Notes: generated by a model not told the origin, from the letters alone. 64,000 bases of DNA from an uncultured Lachnospiraceae bacterium (GCA_949840465.1 CATKXE010000007.1:1-64000); one strand, 5' to 3'; shown: positions 8,268-17,729, counted from the first letter of the stretch. A program made the numbers and translations.

Positions 8268-8294
8268 GACAAACAAAAGTGTCAAATGGTTTCA
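8268..8294 (-). promoter_or_regulatory. Candidate ECF-type promoter of the sigma operon
   Basis: On the minus strand TGAAAC (8289-8294) and TGTC (8268-8271) are 17 nt apart, about 50 nt upstream of the sigma gene start. TGAAAC followed by a CGT/TGTC-like -10 is the usual form for SigW/SigV-group factors. No SigA promoter of good quality was seen. The assignment is by pattern only. Confidence 0.5.
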
Positions 8295-8327
8295 CCCAGG
8301 GCAAAAAAATTTCAGGCCGAAAACGGG

Positions 8328-10040
8328 CTACTTTTGGAGATATTCTTTTGCAGCTTTACGGGCGCGTGCGTGGGCGAAATTCCATTTTCTCAGAGAAGGT
8401 TCCTGACGGCTTAAAATCTGTTCCATATAATATTGGAATTCCGGCTCCAGATAATCCCCCACGGTTTCAAATCCCTGGAGGTCTTCCTGCGACGAATATT
8501 CATAAGGGGTTTCCCGGTAATAAGAGTGGTCGTCTTCCGTAAAACTGTATTTTTCCATATCCACCTGTGACAGCTCTTCTATATAGGGCACGGCATCCTC
8601 TGAAAGTCCATGCATGAGATAAAAAACATCCTGCCAGCTGATCTGTGAGGCATGCTTTATATTGTAGGAGGCAATGAGGCCGTCCACGTTTGCGAAGGAG
8701 AGCCCGATATAGCAGCATGCTACAACGGCCACGGTATATTTGAACAAAGGGAATCCACGGCGGAAAATGCCGGCCGCCACGCCGCCCATGAGGAAGGTGA
8801 GCAGGCCTAAGAACCACAGTACCAGAATCCGCAGGAAGGTGAGATTGTATATTTCGATATAGAGCATCATCCGGTATGCCGCGGATACGGTCATGATGCA
8901 GGTGCAGACGGAAATCACAAGCAGCAGGACATTCAGCGCCCTGTGTGCCTCAAAGACCTGTATGCAGACCAGTACCGTAATGATATTGATCAGGCTTACG
9001 GCCAAAAGCTGCCAGAAGCCCTGATGGGCGTACTGGGAATAGGTCATCCCGTCGGGCAGGCCCCGCCGCAGGAACAGATACAAAATCTGAATCCCGGAGT
9101 AAGGCACATAGAAGAGGGCAAGTATGGCTGTAAATGTAATCCCGGTCAGGGCATTTGCAGTCCGGCGTTTTTTGGGGGGCTCCTCTTTCAGGTTTTGCCT
9201 GAACAGAGCCGCAAAGGATACATAAAGCAGGAGGAAGCCTGCCAGAAAGCAGAAGAACATTCCGATTCCGGAGCCAGGATCCGCGGAGGAAAAACAATTT
9301 AGAAAATACCGGGCAAATACCTGGTCAGAGCCGAGCAGCAGGGGCAGCACAAACAGGAGGAAGAGAGCAGCCATGCCTGCGCCTGCGAGTACGGCCGAAG
9401 CCTGCCTTTTCTCATCGGCATTTTGGCCCGCTTTCTTTTGAGAAATATAGTACAGCAGATGTTCGAATGGTTTGAACAGAGATGTAATCCATGTTCCCAA
9501 TAAAATCAGCAGCTGCTTCATATATACAGGAAAGCTCCAGCGCCCGTCCTCATAAAACTGATGCAGCATTGCCGCGCAGAACAGGAGTACGATGCCTGCG
9601 GTATTGAAAAAATGGAACCAGCTGTTGGCTGTCAGGCAGGTGGAGATTCCCAGAAGCATCATTCCCGTGAAACAGAAAATCAGTCCCCGCTTTACGGACA
9701 GGCCTGCCTTGCGGATCCACAATACGGAAAACAGGATGGTTGCGGCGGTGATCACCGGAAAGGTGATTCCGGCAGGATTGTCATACAGGCAGAAGGTGTA
9801 GAGGAGCGCGTACAGGAATGCAGTCCCGGCAAACCATGAGAAATGGCCTTTCATGAACAGGGTGAGAGGGCTTTCTTCCGGCTGTTTCTCTTCTGCTTTG
9901 CCGTGATGTGTCATGTTGCCTGCCGCTGTATTGCTGTCTGGGATTGCGCCGGAAGTGGGCGCTGTATTGGTATGGGCCGCGCCGTCGTCTGGCGGTGCCG
10001 GATTCTGCATATCAGGGTTTGGAAGATTTGGGTTTTCCAT
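8328..10040 (-). CDS. DUF4173 family polytopic membrane protein
   Basis: The 570-aa protein begins with a Pro/Asn-rich soluble segment (residues 1-55) and then has roughly a dozen hydrophobic helices. It carries the DUF4173 signature region GMTYSQYAHQGFWQLLAVS (about residues 370-388), and its C-terminal domain is acidic and Tyr-rich. Function of the family is unknown. The ORF track begins at 10241, but AAAGGAG lies 8 nt before the ATG at 10040 and a promoter maps 40-68 nt upstream of that ATG, so the shorter form was chosen. It follows no other gene on its strand and may be monocistronic. The sigma operon starts 110 nt beyond its end. Confidence 0.87.
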   Translation of the reverse strand: MENPNLPNPDMQNPAPPDDGAAHTNTAPTSGAIPDSNTAAGNMTHHGKAEEKQPEESPLTLFMKGHFSWFAGTAFLYALLYTFCLYDNPAGITFPVITAATILFSVLWIRKAGLSVKRGLIFCFTGMMLLGISTCLTANSWFHFFNTAGIVLLFCAAMLHQFYEDGRWSFPVYMKQLLILLGTWITSLFKPFEHLLYYISQKKAGQNADEKRQASAVLAGAGMAALFLLFVLPLLLGSDQVFARYFLNCFSSADPGSGIGMFFCFLAGFLLLYVSFAALFRQNLKEEPPKKRRTANALTGITFTAILALFYVPYSGIQILYLFLRRGLPDGMTYSQYAHQGFWQLLAVSLINIITVLVCIQVFEAHRALNVLLLVISVCTCIMTVSAAYRMMLYIEIYNLTFLRILVLWFLGLLTFLMGGVAAGIFRRGFPLFKYTVAVVACCYIGLSFANVDGLIASYNIKHASQISWQDVFYLMHGLSEDAVPYIEELSQVDMEKYSFTEDDHSYYRETPYEYSSQEDLQGFETVGDYLEPEFQYYMEQILSRQEPSLRKWNFAHARARKAAKEYLQK

Positions 10041-10079
10041 GGGGGGTCTCCTTTCAATGTAAAGAGTGTTTTTATAGGA

Positions 10080-10108
10080 TTTATAGCATTGTATCATCAG
10101 AAAATCAA
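10080..10108 (-). promoter_or_regulatory. Promoter of the DUF4173 gene
   Basis: On the minus strand TTGATT (10103-10108) and TATAAA (10080-10085) are separated by 17 nt, placing the transcript start about 30 nt ahead of the chosen ATG. This also argues against the longer ORF that begins at 10241. Confidence 0.7.
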
Positions 10109-10220
10109 TATAAATCTGGAAAACCACGAAAAATATATGGAATTTCAAATCAAAATGGTCAGATTTTGTCTTCCGGGAGGATTGTAAATATCCGTCTGAA
10201 TCTTTCATTAAAGTATAAAG

Positions 10221-10248
10221 GGAGTAGTTGCATGTATACAACTACTCC
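10221..10248. promoter_or_regulatory. 10-bp inverted repeat upstream of the sugar transporter operon
   Basis: GGAGTAGTTG and CAACTACTCC are perfect complements around an 8-nt centre. The element lies in the divergent region, about 65 nt before the -35 of the transporter promoter. It could be a regulator site or a small terminator; no T-tract follows on the plus strand. Confidence 0.5.
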
Positions 10249-10313
10249 TAAAATGAGAGGATAAATTAAAATATGCACAAAAAGTTGTATTCTATTTTGT
10301 GACATATTCCGAC

Positions 10314-10342
10314 TTGAAAAAGCAGAATTTGTACAGTACAAT
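10314..10342 (+). promoter_or_regulatory. Sugar transporter promoter with embedded operator
   Basis: TTGAAA (10314-10319) and TACAAT (10337-10342) are separated by 17 nt. The spacer and -10 contain the perfect palindrome TTGTAC-a-GTACAA (10329-10341). Palindromes of this kind are typical of GntR-LacI hybrid (AraR-like) repressors, and such a regulator is encoded at the end of this cluster. Binding here would block polymerase directly. The pairing of regulator and site is inference. Confidence 0.65.
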
Positions 10343-10459
10343 ATAAGCATAAAAAATAGGCGCCTGAATTACAGGGCGCCCAGTGGCCCCAGAAGGAAAG
10401 GCATGAAGCATATGCAGGAAAATCTCCGGGGGCGCGCTTCAAAAAAGGAGGTAGAAAGG

Positions 10460-11563
10460 ATGAAAAAAAGGATTCTCAGCGTAGCTCTGGCAGCAGTCAT
10501 GGCACTTTCTCTCGCATTGACCGGATGCGGGAGCGGCGATCCGGGTGACGGTGGGGAAAAACAGGGAGGCAATGGAAAACTGGTCGGTGTGGCCATGCCG
10601 ACGCAGAGCTCAGAAAGGTGGATCAAGGATGGCAGGAACATGAAGGCGCGGCTGGAAGAACTGGGCTATGAAGTGTTCCTTCAATACGCGGAGGATGATG
10701 TACAGGTACAACTTGCTCAGATCGAGACTATGATTGCCAAAGACGTGGACTGTCTGGTCGTTGCAGCAGTGGATTCCTCGGCGTTGATCAATGCCCTGCA
10801 GACGGCAAAAGAGGAGGGGATTCCCGTGATCTCATATGACCGTCTTCTGATGAACACCGATGCGGTCAGCTATTACGCATCCTTTGACAATGAGGGAGTG
10901 GGCAGGAAGATCGGGGAATACATCGAGGAAAAGGCGGGGCTGGCAGATGCAAAGGAGCCCCGGACTATCGAATTTTTCATGGGTTCGCCGGATGACAACA
11001 ACGCGGTCCTTCTATATAAAGGCGTAATGAGCGTGCTGCAGAAGTATCTGGACGACGGCACGCTGGTATGCAAATCAGGAAGAACCTCATTTGACGACAC
11101 CTGTATTTTAAGATGGTCCCAGGAAGTGGCTCTGCAGAACTGCGAAAATTATCTGTCAGGATTCTATGCGGATGAAAAGCTGGATATCTGCTGCTCTGCA
11201 TTTGACGGATTTGCCTACGGGATCAAGGCGGCGCTGGAGGCGGCCGGATACACGGAAGAGGATTGGCCGATTATCACCGGGCAGGATGCGGAAGTGATGG
11301 CGGTGAAAAATATCATCGAAGGAAAGCAGACCGCGACCATTTTCAAGAATACGGAGCTGCTGGCTCAGAAATGTACAGGGATGGTGGATGCGGTCATCGA
11401 GGGCAGCGAGCCGGAGGTTAACGATACCGAAACCTACGACAACGGAAAGATGGTCGTGCCTTCTTACCTGTGCGAGCCGCTTTCGCTGGATAAAGACAAT
11501 TACAGGGAACTGGTTATTGACAGCGGATATTACAAAGAGGAAGAAATTCAAAATGCAAAATAA
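10460..11563 (+). CDS. Multiple-sugar-binding lipoprotein, ChvE-like
   Basis: This 367-aa solute-binding lipoprotein captures monosaccharides outside the cell and delivers them to the next two gene products. A signal peptide ends in the lipobox LALTGC (Cys about residue 24). The body is a periplasmic-binding-protein type 1 fold, with the hinge and ligand region containing VVAAVDSSALINALQTAKEEGIPVISYDRL. Aspartates such as those in ITGQDAE are typical of sugar contacts. The start was moved to 10460, where AAGGAGG precedes MKKRILSVALAAV. It is 18 nt from the ATPase gene. The gene order is that of the chvE-gguA-gguB group. The exact sugar is not evident, although arabinose or galactose would fit. 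Confidence 0.93.
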   Translation: MKKRILSVALAAVMALSLALTGCGSGDPGDGGEKQGGNGKLVGVAMPTQSSERWIKDGRNMKARLEELGYEVFLQYAEDDVQVQLAQIETMIAKDVDCLVVAAVDSSALINALQTAKEEGIPVISYDRLLMNTDAVSYYASFDNEGVGRKIGEYIEEKAGLADAKEPRTIEFFMGSPDDNNAVLLYKGVMSVLQKYLDDGTLVCKSGRTSFDDTCILRWSQEVALQNCENYLSGFYADEKLDICCSAFDGFAYGIKAALEAAGYTEEDWPIITGQDAEVMAVKNIIEGKQTATIFKNTELLAQKCTGMVDAVIEGSEPEVNDTETYDNGKMVVPSYLCEPLSLDKDNYRELVIDSGYYKEEEIQNAK

Positions 11564-11581
11564 AGGAAAGGAGTTGAGGTA

Positions 11582-13135
11582 ATGTCTGATTATATTCTGG
11601 AGATGAGGCACATTGTTAAGGAATTCTCCGGCGTGAGAGCATTGAATGATGTAAATTTGAAAGTGAAACGCGGCGAGATCCATGCTCTCTGCGGCGAAAA
11701 TGGAGCCGGAAAATCTACCTTGATGAATGTATTGTCCGGAGTCTATCCATTTGGCACCTACACGGGCGATATCGTATACAACGGGGAAGTAGTGAAGAAC
11801 CGCAATATCAAAGACAGCGAGAAAAAAGGAATCGTCATCATCCATCAGGAGTTGGCATTAAGCCCGTACCTGTCTATCGCGGAAAACATTTTTCTGGGCA
11901 ATGAACAGATGAAGATGAAAGGCGTCATTGACTGGACCCGGACCCGGAACGAGGCGCAGAAGATGCTGGAAGAGGTGGGCCTGGGAGGCGAAAACCTGGA
12001 AGCGCCTGTCAATTCTCTTGGTGTGGGAAAGCAGCAGCTTATTGAGATTGCGAAGGCGCTGGCGAAAAAGGTCGACCTCCTGATTCTGGACGAGCCGACG
12101 GCGGCGTTAAACGACGAGGAAAGCGCGCAGCTCCTTGAAATCATGCTGAAGCTGAAATCACAGGGAATCACGAGCATTATCATTTCCCACAAATTAAATG
12201 AGATCAGCTATGTGGCGGATGCGATCACGGTCATCCGAGACGGACAGACCATCGAGACCCTGACCAAGGGCGTGGACGATTTTTCGGAGGACCGGATCAT
12301 TAAAGGCATGGTAGGGCGTGAACTGACCAACCGTTATCCGGAACGCATGGACTGCCCCATCGGGGACGTAGTCATGGAAGTAAAGGACTGGAATGTCTAC
12401 CACCCGGAGGATCCGGACCGTCAGGTGCTAAAGAATATCAATATCAAAGTGAGATCCGGAGAGGTCGTGGGGCTTGCAGGCCTGATGGGCGCCGGAAGGA
12501 CAGAGCTTGCCATGAGCATATTCGGGCAGCAGTACGGCCAGAAGATTTCCGGAGAGATCTTTATGCATGGCAAGCCTGTGAAGATCAGGAGCGTGAAGGA
12601 TGCCATTGACAATAAGATTGCATATACTTCCGAGGATCGGAAAAATTATGGGCTGATCCTGTTCAACGACATCAAATGGAACATGTCTCTGGCAGCCCTG
12701 CGCGGTTTCTTTTCACAGAATGGGATCGTGGATTCCAATAAGGAGATTCTGGAGGCTGAAAAATACAAAGAGCTGATCAATATTAAATCCAACTCCGTCC
12801 ATCAGGCAGTAGGAAACCTGTCAGGAGGAAACCAGCAGAAGGTCATCCTGGCAAAATGGATGCTGACGGAACCGGACGTGCTGATTCTGGACGAACCTAC
12901 CCGGGGGATCGATGTGGGCGCCAAGTATGAGATATACTGTGCCATCAACGATCTGGCAAAAGCAGGAAAAGCGGTCATCGTCATTTCCTCCGAGATGCCG
13001 GAGATCCTTGGCACATGCGACCGGACGTATGTATTGAACGAGGGCTGTATTGCCGGTGAAATATTCAAAGAAGATCTGTCTCAGGAAAGAATCATGAAAT
13101 GCATCATGCAGCATAATAACAGGAAAGGGGAATAA
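11582..13135 (+). CDS. Multiple monosaccharide ABC transporter ATPase, GguA-like
   Basis: The 517-aa protein is a tandem ATPase of the RbsA/XylG/MglA class that energises sugar uptake. The first half has Walker [10 protein letters not shown] (about residues 38-46), a diverged signature [17 protein letters not shown] and Walker [12 protein letters not shown]. The second half has the degenerate loop [10 protein letters not shown], the intact signature [15 protein letters not shown] and Walker [12 protein letters not shown]. That asymmetry is normal for this class. It has an AAAGGAG site and lies 2 nt upstream of the permease gene, so the three transporter genes form an operon. Confidence 0.95.
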   Translation: MSDYILEMRHIVKEFSGVRALNDVNLKVKRGEIHALCGENGAGKSTLMNVLSGVYPFGTYTGDIVYNGEVVKNRNIKDSEKKGIVIIHQELALSPYLSIAENIFLGNEQMKMKGVIDWTRTRNEAQKMLEEVGLGGENLEAPVNSLGVGKQQLIEIAKALAKKVDLLILDEPTAALNDEESAQLLEIMLKLKSQGITSIIISHKLNEISYVADAITVIRDGQTIETLTKGVDDFSEDRIIKGMVGRELTNRYPERMDCPIGDVVMEVKDWNVYHPEDPDRQVLKNINIKVRSGEVVGLAGLMGAGRTELAMSIFGQQYGQKISGEIFMHGKPVKIRSVKDAIDNKIAYTSEDRKNYGLILFNDIKWNMSLAALRGFFSQNGIVDSNKEILEAEKYKELINIKSNSVHQAVGNLSGGNQQKVILAKWMLTEPDVLILDEPTRGIDVGAKYEIYCAINDLAKAGKAVIVISSEMPEILGTCDRTYVLNEGCIAGEIFKEDLSQERIMKCIMQHNNRKGE

Positions 13136-13137
13136 CA

Positions 13138-14307
13138 ATGGAAAAGAAGAAAACCGCAAACTTAAATTTAAAGCAATATGGCATGGTTTTTGCAATGCTT
13201 GCTATTTTTATCGTATTTTATATATTGACAGGAGGCGTCAACGCCACGCCCATGAATATGAATAACCTGATCATGCAGAACAGCTATGTTATCATCCTTG
13301 CAACCGGTATGCTGCTCTGTGTACTGACCGGAAATGTAGACCTGGGCGTGGGTTCCTATGTGGCTCTTTGCGGTGCAGTCGCGGCGAAGCTGATCGTGGA
13401 AAATAACATGAATATCCCATTGGCTTTTTTGATCACCATTTTAGTCGGAGTGGCGTTCGGCGCTTTTAATGGATTCTTCATTGCATATCTGAATATCCCT
13501 CCGTTTGTAGTGACTCTGGCAGGCATGCTGATTGGCCGGGGGCTTACATATACGCTGCTGGAAAATAAGACGGTAGGGCCGCTTCCCAATGCGTACGTAA
13601 AAGTAGGGGCAGGCTTCTTCGCTACAAGCAAGATTGATTTTGGCGGCGGAACACTGGACATTATTACGATTTTGGCTGCCGTGATCGCCACGGTTCTGGT
13701 GATCGGCGCGGAATTAAAAAACATGAAAACGCAGCAGAAATATGGATTTGCAATGGCGCCTGCATGGCAGACCGGTGCGAAGGTTGCGGTTACACTTGCA
13801 ATCCTCTGGTTCTTCTTCTTTAAGATTGCGTCTTACAACGGGATTCCGATCATCCTGATCCTGATGGCTGTGATTGTGGGAATCTACCATTTTATTACAA
13901 GCAAGACGGTTGCCGGGCGACAGGTTTATGCGTTGGGCGGCAATGAAAAGGCTGCAAGGTTGTCCGGTATCGACACGAAAAAGGTGTTCTTCTGGGTATA
14001 TACGAACATGGGGTTCCTTTCTGCTATCGCAGGTATTGTGCTGTCGGCCAGAAATGCTTCCGCTACGCCAAAGGCCGGGGACGGATTTGAGCTGGATGCC
14101 ATCGCGGCATGCTACATCGGCGGGGCTGCTGCATCAGGCGGCATCGGTACGGTAATCGGCGCGGTGATCGGAGCGTTTGTTATGGGAATCCTGAATAACG
14201 GAATGTTCCTCATCGGGTTGTCCACAGACCTTCAGAAAGTTGTAAAGGGATTGGTACTTCTTGGGGCAGTTACATTTGATGTGCTGTCAAGTAAAAAGAA
14301 GAATTAA
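13138..14307 (+). CDS. Multiple monosaccharide ABC permease, GguB-like
   Basis: This 389-aa inner-membrane permease has about ten hydrophobic helices and the BPD_transp_2 fold shared with RbsC/XylH. Recognisable segments are GMLLCVLTGNVDLGVGS near the start, IPPFVVTLAGMLIGRG, and GGNEKAARLSGIDTKKVFFWVY, the cytoplasmic loop that meets the ATPase. It is the third gene of the sugar transporter operon, with AAAGGGGA before its ATG. A strong terminator follows 25 nt after the stop, which closes the operon and separates it from the regulator gene. Confidence 0.94.
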   Translation: MEKKKTANLNLKQYGMVFAMLAIFIVFYILTGGVNATPMNMNNLIMQNSYVIILATGMLLCVLTGNVDLGVGSYVALCGAVAAKLIVENNMNIPLAFLITILVGVAFGAFNGFFIAYLNIPPFVVTLAGMLIGRGLTYTLLENKTVGPLPNAYVKVGAGFFATSKIDFGGGTLDIITILAAVIATVLVIGAELKNMKTQQKYGFAMAPAWQTGAKVAVTLAILWFFFFKIASYNGIPIILILMAVIVGIYHFITSKTVAGRQVYALGGNEKAARLSGIDTKKVFFWVYTNMGFLSAIAGIVLSARNASATPKAGDGFELDAIAACYIGGAAASGGIGTVIGAVIGAFVMGILNNGMFLIGLSTDLQKVVKGLVLLGAVTFDVLSSKKKN

Positions 14308-14332
14308 GGAATACTGCATATTTTACAGGAGG

Positions 14333-14366
14333 AAAAAACAGAGGCATTTCATGCCTCTGTTTTTTC
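14333..14366 (+). terminator. Terminator of the sugar transporter operon
   Basis: The stem AAAAAACAGAGGCAT-ttc-ATGCCTCTGTTTTTT is a perfect 15-bp hairpin whose right arm supplies the T-tract. Confidence 0.92.
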
Positions 14367-14463
14367 GGTTTTTGGCATGGAAAAGGCTGCAGGTTTTTTT
14401 AAAATGTGTGGGTGAAGTACTTTTGCACAAAATCAGTATTTGTTTTTTAGTACATTTTGCGAA

Positions 14464-14492
14464 TTGTAAACAATAAAGTTGTATTGTATATT
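14464..14492 (+). promoter_or_regulatory. Candidate promoter of the GntR-LacI regulator
   Basis: TTGTAA (14464-14469) and TATATT (14487-14492) are separated by 17 nt, about 100 nt ahead of the chosen TTG start. The surrounding 14370-14540 is AT-rich and has several imperfect symmetric stretches, but no second copy of the TTGTAC palindrome. Confidence 0.5.
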
Positions 14493-14590
14493 ATACATTA
14501 GTTGTTTCGGAAATTGTATTTATATTCAATAATTGGGCAGTGAACCAGTCAGGATGTTGTTTCAGTTATGGAAATTATGGAGGTGGCCAT

Positions 14591-15685
14591 TTGGAGGAAT
14601 CAATCGCAAAATATAAAGAAATCTGTCTATGGATCAGGAACCGTCTGGAGAGCGGTGAACTCAAACCCGGGGATAAAGTGGAATCGGAGTATAAGCTGTG
14701 CAGGCAGTTCCAGGTCAGCAGGCAGACCGTGCGGCACGCCATTGCCGTGCTGGAGGAAGAGGGGATCATACAGAGATACCGGGGGAGCGGCACGTATATC
14801 AGCGACCTGGGAAAGAACGGAGCGCGGCGGGAAAAGACCATGCAGATCGCAGTGATGACAACCTTTGTGCAGGAATACATTTTTTCTTCTATCATCCGCG
14901 AGATGGAGGCACAGTTTTCAAATGCGGAGTACAGCCTTCAGATTTCTGTCACCAATAATTCGGTGGAAAAGGAACGGTTTATTTTAAAAAATATCCTGAA
15001 TAAAAATACAGTGGACGGGGTGATCGCGGAGACGACGAGAAGCGGGCTTCCCAATCCCAACCTGGATATTTACAGAGAGCTTATGGAACGGGGCATCCCT
15101 GTGCTTTTTATTAACAGCCATTATCCCCAGCTGGATGCGCCCCATGTGAGCCTGAACGATAAACTGGCAGGAAAGCAGGTGACCAATTATCTGCTCCAAT
15201 GCGGGCATCGGGATATCGCGGCGATCTTCAAGGGGGACGACGGCCAGGGACATCAGCGTTACGCAGGGTATCTGGAAGCCCTGATGGAGGCCAACATCAG
15301 GATTCAGGACAAACGGGTCGCGTGGCTGGATACGGAAATGCTGTCTGATTTTGAACTGAACGGAGAATGGATCAGCCGCAGGCTGCATGGATGCACGGCC
15401 TGTGTGTGCTATAATGACGTGGTGGCAAGCAAGCTGCTTCCTGTGTGTAAAAAGAAAGGGATCAGAGTTCCCGGCGACCTGTCGGTGATTAGTATTGATA
15501 ATTCGGATATTGCAGCTTTTTGTGAGGTTCCCCTGACATCCGCAGAAAATCCCACAGAGGAGCTGGCAAGGATCGCAGCCATGCAGATGCTGGATATGAT
15601 TGACGGAAAGAGCGTGCCAGAGTCAACGGAACTGGAATCGGAAATTATTACAAGGGTATCCGTGGCAATTTTAAAGAACGGATGA
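14591..15685 (+). CDS. GntR-LacI hybrid transcriptional regulator, AraR-like
   Basis: The 364-aa protein joins a GntR winged helix (about residues 5-72, with FQVSRQTVRHAIAVLEEEGIIQRYRGSGTYI) to a LacI-type sugar-binding domain (about 85-360, with SVISIDNSDIAAFCEVPLTS). This is the AraR architecture: a repressor released by a sugar. The listed ORF starts at a GTG (14540), but GGAGG (14579-14583) lies 7 nt before a TTG at 14591, and the protein then begins LEESIAKYKEICLWI, which fits the family better. It sits just after a monosaccharide transporter operon and is its most likely regulator. The inducer is not known. Confidence 0.92.
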   Translation: MEESIAKYKEICLWIRNRLESGELKPGDKVESEYKLCRQFQVSRQTVRHAIAVLEEEGIIQRYRGSGTYISDLGKNGARREKTMQIAVMTTFVQEYIFSSIIREMEAQFSNAEYSLQISVTNNSVEKERFILKNILNKNTVDGVIAETTRSGLPNPNLDIYRELMERGIPVLFINSHYPQLDAPHVSLNDKLAGKQVTNYLLQCGHRDIAAIFKGDDGQGHQRYAGYLEALMEANIRIQDKRVAWLDTEMLSDFELNGEWISRRLHGCTACVCYNDVVASKLLPVCKKKGIRVPGDLSVISIDNSDIAAFCEVPLTSAENPTEELARIAAMQMLDMIDGKSVPESTELESEIITRVSVAILKNG

Positions 15686-15803
15686 AACATAAGTTGTGCA
15701 GATGATGCAGCAGACAGATGCTGAGGCAAAAGATGCACAGGTTATGTGCCGTCAGTACTTTAATGTGCCGAAGGTGTAAAGAATTCACAGCCGGGAGAAG
15801 AAA

Positions 15804-16448
15804 ATGCAGACACAGAAAGTAAATTATCAAAAGGAACTGGACAAGATTCTGGAACGGTTAAAGGAAGAGGGGCGTGTGCCGCGGCTTTTGCTTCATAGCT
15901 GCTGCGCGCCCTGCAGCAGTTATGTGCTGGAATATCTGTCAGATTATTTTGAAATCACCGTGTTTTATTATAATCCGAATATTTATCCGGCAAGCGAGTA
16001 CAATCAGCGTGCGGCGGAGCAGCAGATGCTGATCCGCAAACTAAAGACGGTCCATCCGGTTGCTTTTATGGAAGGGATCTATGATCCGGAAAAATTTTAC
16101 CGGATGGCGGAAGGGCTGGAGAAGGTAAATGAGGGAGGCGAGCGGTGTTTCCGGTGCTATGCCCTGCGTCTTTCGGAAGCTGCAGAAAAGGCAAGGGAAG
16201 GCGGATTCGACTATTTTACCACCACGCTCAGCATCAGCCCTTTAAAAAACGCGCAGAAGCTCAACCAGATCGGCCTGGCGCTGGGCAGGGAGGCGGGCGT
16301 CCCTTATCTGGCGTCGGATTTTAAAAAGAAGAACGGATATAAGCGTTCCGTGGAACTGTCGGAAGAATACGGACTGTACCGCCAGGACTATTGCGGTTGT
16401 CAGTTTTCACTGGAAAACCGCCCGGCCAGGGGGGAAAGTACCTCGTAG
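15804..16448 (+). CDS. queH: Epoxyqueuosine reductase QueH
   Basis: The 214-aa iron-sulfur enzyme carries out the last step of queuosine synthesis, reducing epoxyqueuosine in tRNA to queuosine without cobalamin. The four-cysteine pattern is visible as LLLHSCCAPCSS (about residues 28-39), GGERCFRCYALR (about 112-123) and the late DYCGCQFS. These residues match the DUF208/QueH family and would hold a [4Fe-4S] cluster plus a second metal. The start has a GGGAGAAG site. No other queuosine gene is nearby, and a strong terminator follows, so it is probably monocistronic. Confidence 0.94.
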   Translation: MQTQKVNYQKELDKILERLKEEGRVPRLLLHSCCAPCSSYVLEYLSDYFEITVFYYNPNIYPASEYNQRAAEQQMLIRKLKTVHPVAFMEGIYDPEKFYRMAEGLEKVNEGGERCFRCYALRLSEAAEKAREGGFDYFTTTLSISPLKNAQKLNQIGLALGREAGVPYLASDFKKKNGYKRSVELSEEYGLYRQDYCGCQFSLENRPARGESTS

Positions 16449-16467
16449 ACAGAAAGGACGAAAACGG

Positions 16468-16518
16468 GGACGGCCGGCTTATAGAAAAAGTCTATAAGCC
16501 GGCTGTCCTTATCTTATT
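16468..16518 (+). terminator. Strong terminator after queH
   Basis: The 18-bp stem beginning GGACGGCCGGCTTATAGA and ending TAAGCCGGCTGTCC has an AAAAG loop and is followed by TTATCTTATTTT. One T/G wobble interrupts the lower stem. Confidence 0.93.
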
Positions 16519-16596
16519 TTGCAATTAGACGGAACCTGAAATAAAAGTTATACTAATAAGCAGTAAGAATAAGGCGGAAACGAAAGGGAAGGGGAT

Positions 16597-17727
16597 ATGA
16601 TTTATTTGGATAATGCGGCGACCACCCTGCAGAAGCCGCGCCGGGTATCGAAAGCTGTGGCGGAGGCTCTGTGTTCGCTGGGAAATGCAGGCCGTGGCGT
16701 CCATGAGGCCACGCTGGGGGCGTCGCGGGTGATATTTGACACGAGGAAGAAGCTGGCGGATTTTTTCCATGCAGAAAGCCCGAAGCAGATGGTATTTACC
16801 ATGAATTCAACGGAGAGCCTGAACATTGCGGTCAAGGGGATCCTGAAAAGCGGGGATCATGTGGTGACGACGGAACTGGAGCACAATTCGGTACTCCGTC
16901 CTTTATATGAAATGGAAAAAAAGGGGGTGGAGCTCACCTTTATCAGGAGTGATAAAAAGGGGTGCGTCAATCCCCGGGATTTTCAACGGGAAATCCGGGA
17001 AAATACACGGGCCATCTTCTGTACCCATGGCTCCAACCTGACAGGGAATTTGGTGGATATCGAAAAGGTTGGAAAAATTGCCCGTGAATACAGGGTGCTA
17101 TTCTGCGTGGATGCCTCCCAGACGGCGGGGATATTTCCCATTGACGTGCAGGCAATGCACATCGACATATTGTGCTTTACCGGGCATAAAAGCCTGTTAG
17201 GGCCTCAGGGGACCGGCGGTATGTATGTGCGGGAAGGCGTGGATGTGCGTCCGCTGCTCAGCGGAGGCAGCGGCGTCCAGACATACAGCCGGGAGCATCC
17301 GGCCCAGATGCCCACGGCTTTGGAGGCCGGCACCCTGAACGGGCACGGGATTGCCGGGCTGAATGCGGCCATAGGCTATATACAGGAGACCGGGATGGAC
17401 GTGATACGGAACCGGGAGCAGGCTTTGATGCGGCGGTTTTATGACGGCGTGAAAAAAATCCCGGGGGTGAAGATATACGGGGACTTTACGGCAGAGCGCC
17501 GCTGCCCCATTGTGGCCTTGAATCTGGGGGATTATGATTCTTCGGAAGTAAGCGACGAATTGTTTATGTCCTACGGGATCGCCACGCGGCCGGGCGCCCA
17601 TTGCGCCCCGTTGATGCATCAGGCGCTGGGCACGGTGGAGCAGGGGGCGGTCCGCTTCAGCTTTTCTCATTTTAATACGGAGGAAGAAATCGACGCCGCG
17701 GCGGCGGCGCTGGGGGAACTGGCGTGA
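16597..17727 (+). CDS. Cysteine desulfurase-like PLP aminotransferase
   Basis: This 376-aa class V aminotransferase fold protein resembles SufS/CsdA cysteine desulfurases, which move sulfur (or selenium) from cysteine to an acceptor. MIYLDNAATTLQKP opens the protein, the PLP lysine is in FTGHKSLLGPQG, and the candidate persulfide cysteine is in RPGAHCAPL. It lacks the long SufS extensions. It is followed by a double-cubane reductase gene and a DUF3343 gene, a neighbourhood that hints at sulfur or selenium handling rather than general Fe-S assembly; no sufU or iscU is adjacent. AAGGGGAT lies before the ATG. Confidence 0.9.
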   Translation: MIYLDNAATTLQKPRRVSKAVAEALCSLGNAGRGVHEATLGASRVIFDTRKKLADFFHAESPKQMVFTMNSTESLNIAVKGILKSGDHVVTTELEHNSVLRPLYEMEKKGVELTFIRSDKKGCVNPRDFQREIRENTRAIFCTHGSNLTGNLVDIEKVGKIAREYRVLFCVDASQTAGIFPIDVQAMHIDILCFTGHKSLLGPQGTGGMYVREGVDVRPLLSGGSGVQTYSREHPAQMPTALEAGTLNGHGIAGLNAAIGYIQETGMDVIRNREQALMRRFYDGVKKIPGVKIYGDFTAERRCPIVALNLGDYDSSEVSDELFMSYGIATRPGAHCAPLMHQALGTVEQGAVRFSFSHFNTEEEIDAAAAALGELA

Positions 17728-17729
17728 AG

